Counted from the first letter of the stretch, positions 40,701 through 54,145 are shown. The stretch is DNA of 64,000 nucleotides from Costus lasius (GCA_027563935.2 CM050453.2:84542665-84606664), one strand, 5' to 3'. A program made the numbers and translations. The notes: generated by a model from the sequence alone, not told the origin.

Positions 40701-42174
40701 AGATTCCTCTAGTAACTTCCTTTTAAGTTCAACATTGTTAGGCACACATAAAAGATTATCATAAATTATTACACCATCAAATCTAACTTGAAACTCTGGT
40801 TTATTCTTATCTACCTGCAATACTAGATCACTAAGTTGTGCTTCTTTTATTTCATCAACTAAAACTGATATTGTCATTAAGCAAACTACCATACTATAAG
40901 GTGTATAACTGAGAGGTGTTAGAGTTAAGTCTGCAAACTCTGATATCATCTTTGAATGAGAAAGTCGAAAGTGAGCTAACTGACTTATAGACTTTCTACT
41001 AAGGGCATCTGCAATGACATTAGCCTTACCAGGATGATATTTAATATCACAATTATAATCTTTTAAGTAATCCATCCATCTTCTTTGTCTCATATTTAAT
41101 TTCTTCTGTGAAAAGATGTATTCAAGACTCTTATGATCAGTAAAAATTTCAAAGATATTTCCATACAGATAATGACGCCATATTTTTAATGCAAATATTA
41201 TAGCAGCCAATTCCAAATCATGGATAGGATAATTTCTCTCATGAATTTTTAACTGTCTGGAAGCATAATCTACAATCTTATGGTGTTGCATCAAAACACA
41301 ACCCAATCCTTGGTAGGATGCGTCACTATAAATCACAATCCGTTAGTACCACTAGGTAAAGTTAAAACAGGGGCACTAGTTAATCTTACCTTTAACTCTT
41401 GAAAACTCTTCTCACAACTATTATCCCAAACAAATTTAATATTTTTCTGAGTAAGTCTTGTCAGTGGTAAAGCTAATTTAGAAAACCCTTCAACAAATCT
41501 TCTGTAATAACCATCAAAGCCAAGAAAACTTCTTACCTCAGAAACATTGGTACACTGTGACCACTGATATTCCTTTTCCTGAAATAACATGTCTAAGAAA
41601 TACTACTTCATTAAACCAAAAACCACATTTACTCAACTTAGCATATAATTTCACCTTATGCAAAACATGTAAAGCCAACCTTAGATGACGTTCATGTTCC
41701 TGATGAGACTTAGAATAGATCAAGATATCATCAATAAAAACTATAACAAATTTATCTAAATACTCATGAAAATTTCTGTTCATCAAATTCATGAAAACAG
41801 TAGGAGCATTTGTCTTGTCAATCCAAACGGCATGACTAAAAATTCATAGTGCCCATACCTTGTTCTGAAAGCTGTCTTACTGATATCTGAATCCTTGATT
41901 CTCAATTGGTGATATCTAGACCTTAAATCAATCTTTGAATATAACTGAGTATTCTGTAATTGATCAAATAAATCATCAATTCTAGGTAAAGGGTACTTTT
42001 TTTAACAGTCACTTGATTAAGTTGCCTATAATCAATACACAGCCTCATCGACTCATCTTTCTTTTTAACAAAGCGAACTGGGGCTCCCCAGGGTGAGACA
42101 CTTGGGCAAATCAAGCCCTTGTCTAATAATTCTTGGAGTTGCTTCTTCAACTCCTCTAACTCTTTAGGAGCCAT
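40701..42174 (-). pseudogene. RT-RNase H of element I (broken)
   Basis: RT blocks are [40 protein letters not shown], and after a break [19 protein letters not shown], with the FIDD catalytic box kept. Then come FLGFDGYYRRFVEGFSK and TSAPVLTLPSGT. RNase H shows [46 protein letters not shown] and ADALSRKS, so its acidic residues are present. At least four frameshifts or stops occur, including near 41930, 41800, 41560 and 41335. Confidence 0.85.
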
Positions 42175-42210
42175 TCTATATGGTGCCTTAGAAATCAGGT
42201 TAGTTCCAGG

Positions 42211-42770
42211 CTATAAATCTAGAGTGAAATCTATTTCTCTAGACGGAGGAAGACCAAGTAAAACATCATGGAAAACATCAGGAAGTTCCTTAACAACAGG
42301 AATATTCTCCAATTTAACATCTAAATTAATCTTTTCTAAAATACAAGCAAGGAAACCACAACAACCTAACTTCAAAACCTGATTCGCCTGAATAGTAAAA
42401 ACAAGAGGTAACTGGTCTCCAGTCAAACCTCTAAATACCACCTTAAGATTTTCTTGAGGAGATAAAATGATAACTCTAGGTGGGCAATCAACAATGGCAT
42501 TATAGCAAGTCAACCAATCCATCCCCAAAATCACATCAAAATCATGAAAGTCAAGTACAATTAAATCATGGTCATATTTATAATCATTTATGGCAATCTC
42601 ACAAGTTTTGAAAACAAATTGAGCCCCTACTGATGCACCCAAAGGAGTTTCAACTGATAGATTACTCTCAAGCAAAGAAGGTTGTATATCAAATATACTT
42701 GCAAAATGTGATGCAATGAAAGAGTGAGTAGCACCCATATCAAATAGAGCATTAGCAGGTAAACCAAAAA
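42211..42770 (-). pseudogene. Aspartic protease region of element I
   Basis: The active-site neighbourhood is DMGATHSFIASHFAS, with Met where DSGA or DTGA is usual, followed by DVILGMDWLTCYNAIVDC and GLPPSREIDFTLDL leading to RT. It overlaps the end of the gag frame by a shift. Apart from the Met the domain is well preserved. Confidence 0.8.
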
Positions 42771-43759
42771 CATAATTGTACCTCTAATGACAGAATCAGA
42801 TTCTTGGGCCTCCTGCTTAGAGACAGCATAAACCTTGCCCTTATTTGACAACTGATCTCTTTTAGGGCAATCACTCTTATAATGACCAGACTTTTTACAA
42901 TAGAAACAATCTGCTTCTCCTTTTGGACAATCAACAGAGACATGTCTAGTATCTCCACAAAACTTACAATAAACTTGGGTGGAAGAATCTAATGATGATA
43001 TGCCTGCCTGAACCTGAGAAGCTTTACTTCTCCCAGCAGGGGACTTGAACCATTTGAAAGGTACCTGCTCTTTATCTCTAGACCCACTATTGCTTCCTAC
43101 TTTAGTGCCAATAGTTCTCTTGGTATTTACTTCCTGAGCCAACAGTTTAATATTTTGCTCAGCCCAACGGGCTTTTCCCAAAACCTCTGCATGTGAGGGT
43201 AACTCAAACATAGAGACCCACAACCTCAAATTAGGGCGCAAACCCTTCTCAAACAACCTAGCTCTTTTCTCTAGGTTAGCAACCCACTCAGGAGCAAAAT
43301 GAGCCAAATTGCTAAAACTTTTATCATACTCTGCAACCGACATATCTCCCTGAGATAAACTGAGAAATTCTTGTAGCTTGATGGTACGAATAGAATTTAG
43401 GAAATATTGTCCTAGGAAAGCCTCGGTGATCTGGAGCCAAGTGATTCGAGTGTTAGTAGGCAAACTCCTTTTATGGTTGCCCCACCTTTCATCTGCATCC
43501 CCACGCAGAAGATGACTAACAAATCTTATCTTGTCTTCATCCATGCACACTACCAATTCAAAGGTTTTTTCATAAGTCTTAACCACTCCTCTGCTTCAAC
43601 CAGATCTACAACCCCTTGGAAAGGTCCCGGACCATGCTTTTGCAATTCAGCGAGCTTAGCGTTCGTGGTTGAACCGTGCATGGCTTGTGTTATGGCTGCT
43701 CCTAACTCCACGTTAGCAGGTTCGTTTCTATTTGTCCGTCTCCTTCTTGGTGGATCCAT
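42771..43759 (-). pseudogene. gag of element I
   Basis: It starts MDPPRRRRTNRNEP at 43759 and shifts frame near 43560. Capsid blocks are VSHLLRGDADERWGNHK, EAFLGQYFLNSIRTIKLQEF, QGDMSVAEYDKSFSNLAHFA and RARLFEKGLRPNLR. Two zinc knuckles follow: CKFCGDTRHVSVDC and CFYCKKSGHYKSDC. Two knuckles set it apart from the Athila gags here, which have one. Confidence 0.85.
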
Positions 43760-43855
43760 GCTCTAAAGTCAAGAAAGAATTGTTAGACACCACTAACAAA
43801 GAGTTTACAAACCAATCCTAAACCTTATGTCTTATCAGTGCAAGGATCGTTGTCC

Positions 43856-43866
43856 CTCTGATACCA
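43856..43866 (-). promoter_or_regulatory. Primer-binding site of element I (tRNA-iMet)
   Basis: In element orientation TGGTATCAGAG complements the last 11 bases of plant initiator tRNA-Met. It lies two bases after the LTR end (GGGTTGTAACA). Confidence 0.85.
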
Positions 43867-45805
43867 AATGTTACAACCCATTTATCTTTAATGCAGAATT
43901 AATGATATAAAACAAAAGTTCACTGAATTTATTTATCTCTCAATAGGATAACACATCAAACCTAAATGACTTTATTACAATAATAAAACATAATCACTCC
44001 ACTTTAAATCCCAATATCCTTTATTACATTGAATATTTAAAAGAAACATACAAACTAAACCAAATAACTAAGAGCATGGAGCTGGACCACCTTTTGAGTC
44101 AAATGTAAGAGCATTTTCGGGGGTTAGCTAAAGACCTTGAAATATCTTGAGAAGGATCTGCAACTAAAGCCCTCACGGGTCAGCATTTATGCCAAGCAAG
44201 CCTCTCTCCAAGAGAAAGGGGAAATCCCTTAACAAGTATACGTATGATATGATAACCAATGAGCCAATAAGGAAAACTGTTTAACAATTTCTGTATAAAT
44301 ACTATCATGATGAGCAAGGATCGTAATGAGCAAAGAATAATACAAATTCAAATATGATCAATTGCACAGTAAAGCTGGATAATTATAAATATAAGCATTT
44401 AAGAACACAACTAATTAACTAGAAATAATCTTAACATGATATTTGAAATTGGCATACTGAACATAAAGTAAACTGTCTAACTTCATCAAAGACATATCAC
44501 AATATGATAAGCATACAATTGGTTTACTGGTTAACTGGTTTAGCCTATGGGTCATCACCCTAAACCGCACCTGCAGGTGGTGAACACACTCGCTACAGTG
44601 TGCCACGAGTTCAAAGCATGCATTGATTGAACACCGGATCCACAACGTGGATATACTGGTATGCACATGCATATGACTAGTCAAATAAATACATCTCAAA
44701 AGAAACTATTCCAAAGACTGTATACAAATAGTTGTACATGATCATGCTAGTTTAACTTAAAATTACTGAATGATAATATACAAGAACTGAAACTTGGTTT
44801 GAGAACTTACAAATTTGATGATGTCTAAGGACAAAGCCAATAATCCTAGATTTAGTGTATTCAGGAAATCTATTATTTAACATGCAGGAACACAATAAAT
44901 ACTATCATAATGCTCAAAGAAAGACCACTTAAACCCCTAATTAACCTCTAAAACTTCTGATTAGACTCTAGTCCCAAGAACCAAGCCACAACTCTTCCGA
45001 ACCAGCCAGAATCCCACTGAATCGATTAGAATTAAGCTTGAACAAAGCTGATTTTTACTGAACTGAACACTTTGACCTCAAATTACTCGTACAATACAAA
45101 CCATAAAGATACAAAACCTACATCAATGGATAGGCATTTGAAAGAGCTTTCCAACGCCTACTTAAACCGGCTGAGATTCCACCGAAATCTCACTAAACCG
45201 ACCCAAAAACTATCACTGGGTTGAAATAGAAATTAAACTAGTTAAATTGTTGACGTGGCCCAAATCAGATTCCAACTTAGCCCGAATATGCCCGATCCAA
45301 TTTGAAATTAAACCGATTGAACCCGGTTTTCTCCAAATCAATGCAAACAAGCGGCGCTACTAGTTTTCTACCGCCCACGGCTGCCGGAGCCAAAGCTCGC
45401 GACGTCGCCAGCGGGAAATCCAGCACACGCCAGACCTCCAACCTCCTCCATACATTCCAGATCAGAAATTAGTAGGAAATAGAAGATCCCTAGCAATTCG
45501 CAGCAAGCTTTGGTCACCGTCCAAAGTTCTCTAGTGAATCGCATCCGAACTACGCGGCGGCCCCGCCACCACCAAAATAAAAAATTGATAGAACACAACA
45601 AAAATGATAGGAATAGAGAAATACCTAGAGCAGTGTTGGGCGAAGAGGTTAGGCTTCGCCGGCTTCAGTCGAAGACGAAATCACCAGTGGTGGCATTCCT
45701 CTCTAGTGATCCTTTCCACGGCTTTCGATGGTGCTATCGAAGATGAAAACTAGAACTAGAAGTTCTGAGAGCACGAGGGGAAAGTTGCGTAACTTTCCAT
45801 GCTTA

Positions 45806-45810
45806 AAAAC
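45806..45810. repeat. Target-site duplication of element D, left
   Basis: AAAAC precedes TGATGCGTCC and equals 55761-55765. Confidence 0.88.
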
Positions 45811-47278
45811 TGATGCGTCCGCAAGTAATAAAAAGATTATCGTTCCCAACGAGGATCAGGTGGTCAAGTACCAATTACACGATTGATCTATATCTAGACA
45901 ATTCAAAGTGTGATTTTTGTTTTGTTTAGAAACTTCTAAGTGCAAATAAAAGAAACAGAGGTAACGCTTTGGGTAAAAATCAATTCGAATAAAATCAGGA
46001 CTCGGGGTTTCACCACATTGACAAATATGAATTTAGTAAGAATAAATTTTTAAACAGAAAATTACAGCATTGAAAGGGATTTTTCCTAAGGTACAGATTA
46101 CCTCCTCCCGAAGTGTAATCCAGAATCTAACTACACTAACTCCCTACTCTCATGACAGTTAACATAACTAGATCCATTAAGTTCTATGAAAAACCATGTA
46201 AATCCTTCAAACGAATCTGAACTACTCCCGTGATCGGATTCGTAGGATTGAAAATAATAGTTCCGACGTTGCGATTCACCTCCTAGTCCTTCTCGCAACG
46301 TCTAAAATGTAAGCTTACTTGATTAGAGTAAATTATGGAATAACACAATTCTAATCAAATCAATTCTATAAAAATCATGATAAAGATTTAAGACAATAGA
46401 TTTAATCCATGAATCGTCAACGGGCTACACCCCTAATCCCGAAATAAGGTTTACACGTTCATGTTTATAGAAAATAGCATGTTCATCTATGAAAATCGCA
46501 TGAAAACCTAAGAAGATTACAGGAAATCGCTTAACAATATACTAGAAAGGCTTCCCCTCAATCTAGAGACGAAGATGAAGCATCCAATTCTTCCTTGGCG
46601 TGGCTTTCCTGATCGAATTATGCCCTGGAAGTGATTTTCACCATCGCCGCCGCCTCCGCTCGTTTTTGTCTGTAGAAGCCCCCTTTAACCCTCAAAAAAT
46701 CTGATCTTTTATAGCTTGACCAGTCCGGAACCCATGAAGGAACGTTTCTGCAAAGTTTGGCTCGGATCCGGTTCAATTTGGAAAAAAATCGAGTGAAAAA
46801 CTCGATGGGCGGACATTTTCACGGTTCGTGATGAGTTCATGAGCAAGGCCGTAAAAGCTTCTGTGCGTACATGCCTTTGTGCACAGAAAGTTTCATGGAC
46901 CATAATGGATTTACAGCTTCACCCGTGAAAGTTTCAGTGCATTTCCATACTTAGCCGTTTTTCGCCCTTTGCTCGAACGTCAAAATTATGGCCGACCCCA
47001 GAATTACGGTCAAGGCCGTAATTATTGAAATCTTCGTCATTTTCACTCCAAATTTGACATGTAACCTCATGATCTCCTTGGGAATTGTGTTGTGGCTTTA
47101 AAACTCATGAAATCTATCATTTTCGTGCATTTTTACCTACATTTTCAATAAAACCAAGAAAAGTGAAGATTCTGTGCCAAATGAAGTAAAAATACCAAAA
47201 TTAGCACAAAATCATGCAATTAAGCCTAAAATTTAGTATAAAATATTGGTAAAAATGTGGTGTAAATACAACGCATCA
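45811..47278 (-). repeat. 3' LTR of element D
   Basis: It is 1468 bp, TGATGCGTTGTATTTACA at 47278 to GGACGCATCA at 45811. Near its end it lacks about 18 bp present in the 5' copy (the TGTACGGATTTATCGAAG region). It has a TATA-like box (minus) at about 46706 and hairpin modules at 46817-47030. Confidence 0.9.
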
Positions 47279-47289
47279 AAATACCCGAG

Positions 47290-47317
47290 ACTTAAAATTT
47301 TGCTTGTCCTCAAGCAA
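47290..47317 (-). promoter_or_regulatory. Conserved pre-LTR tract motif, element D
   Basis: In element orientation TTGCTTGAGGACAAGCAAAA followed by TTTTAAGT, then CTCGGGTATTT up to the LTR. Confidence 0.72.
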
Positions 47318-47768
47318 CACATTGATATGTATAAAGAATGTAAAGATAAGGGACACTCAATTGTTCTTTCATCAACAAAGTTCTTAGTTTACATTTCAGG
47401 CAAGCAACTCTTCAGATCTTAAATAATTTAAGAGAGATCACAGCAAAAATAAATCATCAAGAATTTACAATCCAAGAAAGATAAAATTCACAATTCATGT
47501 CATAATGTTCATTCAACACGTATAAAGCATCAAATACTTTTAGGCTTAATAAATCTTCTTTAATCAATAGATAGAAATTTACTTCAAGTCCTTTGGTGAA
47601 GCTAAAGATAGGAGATTTTTAATGCAATTTGGTCTTTAAACTGTCATGTGCCATAACATTATTTAAAGCATACCGCAGAGCAGTATAATTTAACTCAGTC
47701 TTGATCTTAAAGTCAGCGGAATTATCCACATAGCCTACAGCTTTCTCTTCTCTCTCTTTTTTTTTTTA

Positions 47769-47830
47769 GACTTCAACTCATGTCTTCGGTACCACCGCTA
47801 ATTTTTTGTAGTGCCAAGTAGAGGAGTCTC
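47769..47830 (-). repeat. TTGGCACT / GGTACCGAAG block, element D
   Basis: In element orientation CTCTACTTGGCACTAC, an A-run, GCGGTGGTACCGAAGACA, TGAGTTGAAG. It is nearly the same as 11380-11430 of element A. Confidence 0.75.
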
Positions 47831-48730
47831 TCCCCTTTTTTTTTTAGAGTAAGCCGGCCAGGGATAACTCATAACCTCAAATTATACAACCAGAGGAGTT
47901 GAAGCAAATCTCAAATTAAATATATACATCACCAAATTTCTATCCATAAAAAAAACTTTTTATCAGCCAAAGGAAGATAAATTAAACTTAACGTATAAAA
48001 ACACCATGCATATATCGTTTGAACATATAACAATCTATATATAAATTTTATCAATACCAGAATTGAACTTACTCAACAGTCTAAGTCGATATGAAATCTC
48101 AAAAATTTTCTAAGTCATCAAATTAAATGCCCAAAATGCTTTCTAAGTGCAAAATTGAGGGTAAAAACAATCTAGTGCATTCTAAAAAAATCATAAATAT
48201 TCAGAATTCATATCTATAAAGCTTTAAAGGAATAGCAAAACATGAAGGAACACCCTAGACTAAAATTGTTGCATGTGTATAAACATTAATAGAATGAATG
48301 AAGGATTTCAGAAAAATTTTTGCAAGAGTTCTCTTTGTAAAGTTGACGAAACCCTGTACAATTATATCAAAAGAATGAAACATGACTTAGAAAAATCCAA
48401 AAACTATGTCAAATCAAAGATATTCATATTTTATACAGTAAACAAAACTCAAACATCAAATACCGTCATGTTTCATCATCTAAATCACTTCTACATATAC
48501 TCACAATGGAGATATCACAAGAATCACGGTTTATGATTGATTCATGGCTGCACCCGTGATGATCTCGTTAATCACTTTTCTCTCACATAAAAATTCTCCA
48601 AAAATTCCTACAAATAAAACAACTTATTAGAAGATTTTCCATCAATAAAGTTTCATCAAAACATGCTATAAAATTCCTAAAAATTTAAATAAAATTAAAA
48701 ACTAAAATTAAGAGTAATAAAAGTTAAAAA
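47831..48730 (-). other. Spacer after pol of element D
   Basis: AT-rich with no credible ORF. It holds a hairpin module at 48522-48562 (AATCACGGTTTATGATTG / GGCTGCACCCGTGATG), at the place where C and A have arrays. Here no env-position ORF follows it. Confidence 0.6.
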
Positions 48731-48748
48731 TTTGGGTTGCCACCCAAA
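48731..48748 (-). other. Conserved post-pol hairpin, element D
   Basis: In element orientation TTTGGGTGGCAACCCAAA, 41 bases after the pol stop. Relative to A and C the outer pair changes from C-G to T-A on both sides, so pairing is kept. Confidence 0.75.
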
Positions 48749-48788
48749 AAGTGCTTGTTTAAGGTCATTAGCTTCAACAAAGCTAGGA

Positions 48789-49940
48789 TTAAGGATGTTC
48801 TGATGGATCAGATAGAATCAAGTGCACATCTTCTTCAATTTGTTCGTCTTCAAAATAATGCTTCAAGCGTTGCCCATTCACTTTGAAACTTTCTTGTCCT
48901 TCCTTTGATATCTCTACTCTGCCATACGGGAATATTCTCTGAACAACAAAGGGCCTTGACCAGCGACTACTTAATTTCCCTAGGAATAGTCTAAGATGTG
49001 AGTTATATAGTAAAACTTTGTCTCCTTCAAAAAATTCTTGCTTTGAAATTCGCTGATCATGCCACTTTTTAGCACACTCTTTATATATCCAGGCACTCTC
49101 GTAGGCAGAATTCCTGATCTCATCTAGTTCATTCAATTGAAATTTTCTTCTCTCCTCAGCACTCTTTAGGTCATAATTTAGCTTCTTCACCGCCCAATAA
49201 GCTCTGTGCTCAAGTTCCACGAGTAAATGGCAAGATTTGCCATAAATAATTTGGAACGGAGACATACCTAAAGGGGTTTTGAAAGCTGTCCGATTGGCCC
49301 AAAGAGCATCATCAAGCTTTAGCGCCCAATCCTCCCTTGCCCCCGACACAGTTTTCTCTAAAATCCTTTTTATCTCACGATTTGAAACCTCAGCTTGTCC
49401 ACTCGTCTGTGAGTGGTACGGTGTAGCAATCTTATGGTGTACCCCATATGTCCTTAACAACGACTCGAGCTTATGTTCAATGAAATGAGATGCTCCGTCA
49501 CTAATCAGAACTCTAGGAACACAAAATCTAGGAAAAATTATTTTCTTAAACAACCTGGCTACAACACGCGAATCATTAGTGGCTTCAGCAGATGCCTCAA
49601 CCCATTTAGATACATAATCAACGCAGAGAAGGATATATTTCTTTCCACAGGAGGTAGGAAAAGGACCCATAAAGTCTATTTGCCAAACATCAAAGATTTC
49701 AACTTCTAAAATCCCGTGTTGAGGGAGTTCATCTTTTCTAGTAACATTACCAGCTTGCTGGCATTTATCACAAGATTGGATAAATTTTCTAGCATCACGA
49801 AAAATTGTTGGCCAATAGAAACCTGATTGGAGAATTTTGAATGCTGTTTTTGATGCACTGGCATGCCCTCCATAAGGAGAAGAGTGACAGTGAGAAAGCA
49901 CATTGTGAATCCCTTCCTTTGGCAAACATCTTTTAAACAA
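48789..49940 (-). CDS. Integrase of element D (unbroken frame)
   Basis: 383 codons open from the methionine at 49940, which is inside pol and not a true start. The zinc region is CHSSPYGGH with SCDKC. Catalytic residues lie in [18 protein letters not shown] and VSNREIKR, so the D,D,E triad is present. [20 protein letters not shown] follows, then a GPY/F-like [17 protein letters not shown] and HYFEDEQ. The stop is at 48789. It is the only complete catalytic domain in this window. The upstream RT frame is broken, so the protein is unlikely to be made in its normal form. Confidence 0.85.
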   Translation of the reverse strand: MFKRCLPKEGIHNVLSHCHSSPYGGHASASKTAFKILQSGFYWPTIFRDARKFIQSCDKCQQAGNVTRKDELPQHGILEVEIFDVWQIDFMGPFPTSCGKKYILLCVDYVSKWVEASAEATNDSRVVARLFKKIIFPRFCVPRVLISDGASHFIEHKLESLLRTYGVHHKIATPYHSQTSGQAEVSNREIKRILEKTVSGAREDWALKLDDALWANRTAFKTPLGMSPFQIIYGKSCHLLVELEHRAYWAVKKLNYDLKSAEERRKFQLNELDEIRNSAYESAWIYKECAKKWHDQRISKQEFFEGDKVLLYNSHLRLFLGKLSSRWSRPFVVQRIFPYGRVEISKEGQESFKVNGQRLKHYFEDEQIEEDVHLILSDPSEHP

Positions 49941-50149
49941 ACTGTCTGCGCATCGTCGATATAAATATGGTTCATCCTAGAAAAAATGTTTAACATCTGA
50001 TTTGAATTTCTTCTTCCTCTGTGATGTTAGATCAGGAGGCATAATATTAGAGACGGGAAAGTTTACAATATCCGCATGCCACGGTGTCTCCTGTCTTATG
50101 ATAGTAAAAAAGATACTCTTCTGGAAAAGAGTCATTGATCTCCAAATCA

Positions 50150-51550
50150 TCCTCCACATCTTTTTCCTTGGTTAGTCTAGACAAATGATCTACCACTAAA
50201 TTCTGTGTTCCTTTCCTATCTTTTATCTCAAAATCAAATTCTTGTTGGAGCAATATCCATCGAATCAATCAAGGCTTTGCATCCTTTTTACTCACCAAGT
50301 ATTTAATCGCCGAATGATCTGTAAAGACAACAACCTTAGAGTTAATAATATAGGAGCGAAATTTATTAAAAGCAAAAACAATGGCAAGAAGCTCCTTTTC
50401 GGTCTTTGCGTAATTGATTTGTGCCCCGTTTAAAGTCTTTCTGGCATAGTAAATGGCATGAAGTCTGTTATCTTTTCATTGTCCTAACACTGCTCCCACT
50501 GCTTGGTCACTTGCATCACACATCAACTCATATGGAAGTGTCCAGTCCGGTGGTTGCATAATGGGTGCGGAGACAAGGGCCTTCTTCAATTTTTCAAAAG
50601 CTTCAGTACAGTCCCTGTCAAAAAGAAAATCAACATCATTAGCTAGTAAATTTGTGAGAGGCCTAGCAATTTTAGAAAAATCTTTAATGAATCGGCGATA
50701 AAATCTAGGATGTCCCAAGAAACTTTGAATTGCTTTGATTGAGGTGGGTGGAGGTAGTTTCTCAATAACTTCAATCTTAGCCTTATCCACTTCTATGCCT
50801 CTCTGTGAGATAAGATGCCCAAGGACGATTCCCTCTTGAACCATAAAGTGGTATTTCTCCCCATTAAGGACTAGATTCACCTCCTCACATCTCTGCAAAA
50901 CACGTGACAAGTTAGATAGACGATCATCAAATGAAGAGCCATAAACTGAAAAATCATCCATAAAAACGTCCATAATGTTTTCAATGAAATCAGAAAAAAT
51001 GGCTATCATGCATCGTTGAAAAGTAGTCGGTGCATTGCATAAACCAAAAGGCATGTGCCTATAGGCAAAAGTTCCATATGGACACGTAAAGGTAATCTTC
51101 TCTTGATCTTCAGGATGAATAGGTAGGTATCTGAAAGAATCCTGAAAAACCATCAAGAAAACTAAAGTAAGAATTAGTGGCCAATCGTTCAAGCATTTGG
51201 TCAATAAAAGGAAGGGGAAAATGATCTTTCTGAGTGGCCTTATTTAATTTTCGATAATCAATGCACATGCGCCACCCGGTTACCATTCTCATCGAAATCA
51301 ATTTGTTGTTCTCATTTCTTACTGCTGTAACTCCCCCTTTCTTTGGAACCACTTGAATGGGACTAACCCATTCACTATCAGAAATTGGGTAGATTACCCC
51401 AGCATCCAGTAACTTAAGAACTTCCTTTTTTACCACCTCTTTCATGACAGGATTCAGTCGATGTTGGTACTCAATAGAGGCTTTGCAGTCCTCTTCAAGG
51501 TAAATCCTGTGCATACACAAAGAAGGGTTAATTTCATGTATATCATCCAA
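50150..51550 (-). pseudogene. Reverse transcriptase-RNase H of element D (broken)
   Basis: RT blocks are LLDAGVIYPISDSEWVSP, GWRMCIDYRKLNKAT, DHFPLPFIDQMLERL, MPFGLCNAPTTFQR and VFMDDFSVYG (catalytic box kept), then SFLGHPRFYRRFIKDFSK. RNase H shows [43 protein letters not shown] and VVDHLSRL. Breaks are a frameshift near 51120, a stop after VLGQ, and TAG after KDAKP (CGA or CAG elsewhere). RT and RNase H active-site residues are otherwise intact. Confidence 0.88.
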
Positions 51551-51610
51551 TGAACATTCAATTACCTTTCTATGCCGTCGAAGCTCATCAAGCAGTCTGT
51601 TCGTCTGAAT

Positions 51611-52304
51611 TTAATCCAAAGAGGCACTCACAATCACCGGATATGTAGAGTCTTCTCCCAAGAACTCGTATTTTAATTTTGGTGGAAGCGACTTGAGTTC
51701 TAATTTATTTGTCTTCAGTGGTTCAAGTTTTACCTGAATAAGTCTCTCAATTTTGGCCTTATGTGGCTCAATCGCCGGTCTCAAATCCAACATCTCAGCA
51801 TAAACTTGAGCTTTTTCCCCAATGTTCTCTTTATCTTCTTCTCCATGAGGCACACCTCTAGAGGGTCTATTTCTCTCTTCAGATCCCCTTCCTTTGCCTC
51901 AAGCTCTAAAGCATCAACATTAAAACAGGAATCTGCAAAGGAAGGCTTTTTTAGAGAGGAGGAAAGATCAAAATCAATATTGTTATCTCCGATATTTAGA
52001 GTCAACCTCCCTCTCTTCACATCTATCACAGCACCCGTAGTAGCTAAAAACGGTCTTCCCAGAATAATAGGCAATTTCATATCTTCCTCCATTTCCAATA
52101 CCACAAATCTGCGGGTATGAAAAATTGACCAACTTTAATAGGGACATCTTCAAGAATCCCCACAGGACATCGAACAGATCGATCTGCCAGTCGTAGTGAG
52201 ATAATAGTTGGCTTCATGTCACCCATGTCGAGTTTTTTACAAATTGACAAGGGCATCAGACTCACGCTTGCACCCAAGTCACATAAAGCTCCTTCAAAAG
52301 ACAT
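51611..52304 (-). pseudogene. Aspartic protease and linker of element D
   Basis: [38 protein letters not shown], then a one-base shift near 52100, [17 protein letters not shown] and a charged linker to KLELKSLPPKLKYEFLGE. The DLGAS active site is kept. It is joined to gag by a TAG before MSFEGALCD near 52314. Confidence 0.84.
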
Positions 52305-54145
52305 GTCGCTAATCTAGCAAGGAATTGAGAAACTCCCTAGATCTTTTAACTTCGGAGGAATCTTGTTTTGAATTATTGTGCTGCATTCCTCTGTAAGAGC
52401 CACTGTTCCATACTCTTCAATCTTTCGCTTGTTTGATAATATGTCTTTCAAAAATTTTGCGTAAGTAGGCATCTATGATAGAGCATCAGTGAAAGGAATA
52501 TTGATGTATAATTTCTTCAGTACTTCCAGGAATTTGCCAAATTGCTTATCCAACTTTGCCTTGGCTAGCCTCTGAGGAAATGGGATAGGCGGAACATATG
52601 CAGGTGGTTCCTCATAGATTTCCTCCTCTTTTTCTTCGGGATTTCCCTTATCAGGCTGGGATTCTTCAGGTTATTTTTCAGCAACTTCGGGTGTGGCTTC
52701 CTCATCAGGCATCTAGGGCTCATCCAGTTGTTTATCACTCCTTATGGTTATCGCACTACACTGCTCCTCAGAATTCTCCTCTGGTTGTCTTGTAGATCTT
52801 CCCGTCATCACATTGAAGGTTCTGGCCTGCTGAACTATTTGGCCCTTTAACACCTTGTTGTGGGTTGTCAAAACATCCACACGAGATGTTAGATGCTTAA
52901 TAGCATCAGTGACGTCCTTATTATATTTCTTTTGTTGTACAACAAATCCTTCTAGGAGGGTTTCCAAGTTAGACTTCTAGGGCTGTCCAAATTGCCTGGA
53001 TTGAAAACCCGATGGTGGCCTGTTATCTGCTGATTGTACTGTGGAGGAATTTTCCCTTGATTGCTCTTGTAAGAAAACTTGGGTTGGTTCCTCCATCCTG
53101 GATTGTAAGTTGCAGAATACGGATCATTCACTGGTCTCTGGTTGAAATTTCTCAAGGCATTGACCTACTCCTGATTAGAGTATTCTTGGGAAGAAGCTGC
53201 GAGTTGACAATCAGATGAAGTATGTCCTGTTATACCACATACTTCACAAGAAATAGCATTAACGACAACTGAGGGAAAAGTGAAACAATCTAATTTCTGC
53301 GCTAAAGAATCTACCTTTGCCGCTAGAGATGTTAAGGAATCATTACTATACTTACCAAGTCAGGTGGAAGTAGTACCTCGCTCATTGGACTAGTGGTTAT
53401 GGTTCATAGCCATGTCCTCAAGCAAAGTAGTCGCCTCCTCCACGCCCTTGCTCATAATAGCCCCTCCAGCAGCAGCGTCCACCATCAACTTTGTCTTGTA
53501 GTCCAATCCATTATAGAAGATGTGGATTAGGACCCACTTTTCAAGTCCATGATGTGGACACATACGCTAAAGCTCCTTGAAGCCATCCCATGCGTCGTAG
53601 AGAGATTCTCCCTCACGTTGTCCAAAATAAGTAATCATGTTACGCAATTGGACTGTCTTGCTAGATGAAAAATATTTGTTTAGAAAGGCTCTGGAAAGCT
53701 CGTCCTAGGTGGTAATCGATCCTGCTGGTAATGAATACAACCAAGCTCTCGCACGATCCTTGAGAGAAAACGGAAAAAGTCTCAGTCTTATTATGTCAGA
53801 TGAAACACCATTAACTTTAACAGTATCGCAATATTCTAAAAACACAGCGAGATGGAGATTAGGGTCCTAATTCGGGGAACCCCCAAACTGATTTTGCTGG
53901 ACCATCGTCATCAGCGCTGGCTTGAGCTCAAAATTGTTCGCCTCTACATTGGGTCGAACTATGCTTGAATTGAAACCCTGTATATTTGGTACTGCAAAAT
54001 CTCTCAAAGACTGGTTGTTTGCCGCCATTACACCTTCTTCAGAAGTCTTTTGAGTCTGAAACCGTAATCTTCTTCGAAGGCGAAATGTGTGTTCGATCTC
54101 TAGGTCTTCAGGAAATAAAGTACATGTATGTGAAACTCTGGGCAT
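52305..54145 (-). pseudogene. gag of element D (broken)
   Basis: It starts near MPRVSHTCTLFPEDLEIEHT (54145). Blocks are NNFELKPALMTMVQQNQFGG, LFPFSLKDRARAWLYSLPAG, NMITYFGQREGESLYDAWDG and RMCPHHGLEKW. The CCHC knuckle is CEVCGITGHTSSDC (near 53215-53260), then NDPYSATYNPGWRNQPKFSY and AITIRSDKQLDEP. At least five TAG stops occur: GGSPN then TAG, GSITT then TAG (Trp), FKEL then TAG (Gln), NHNH then TAG (Trp), and others. Confidence 0.83.
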
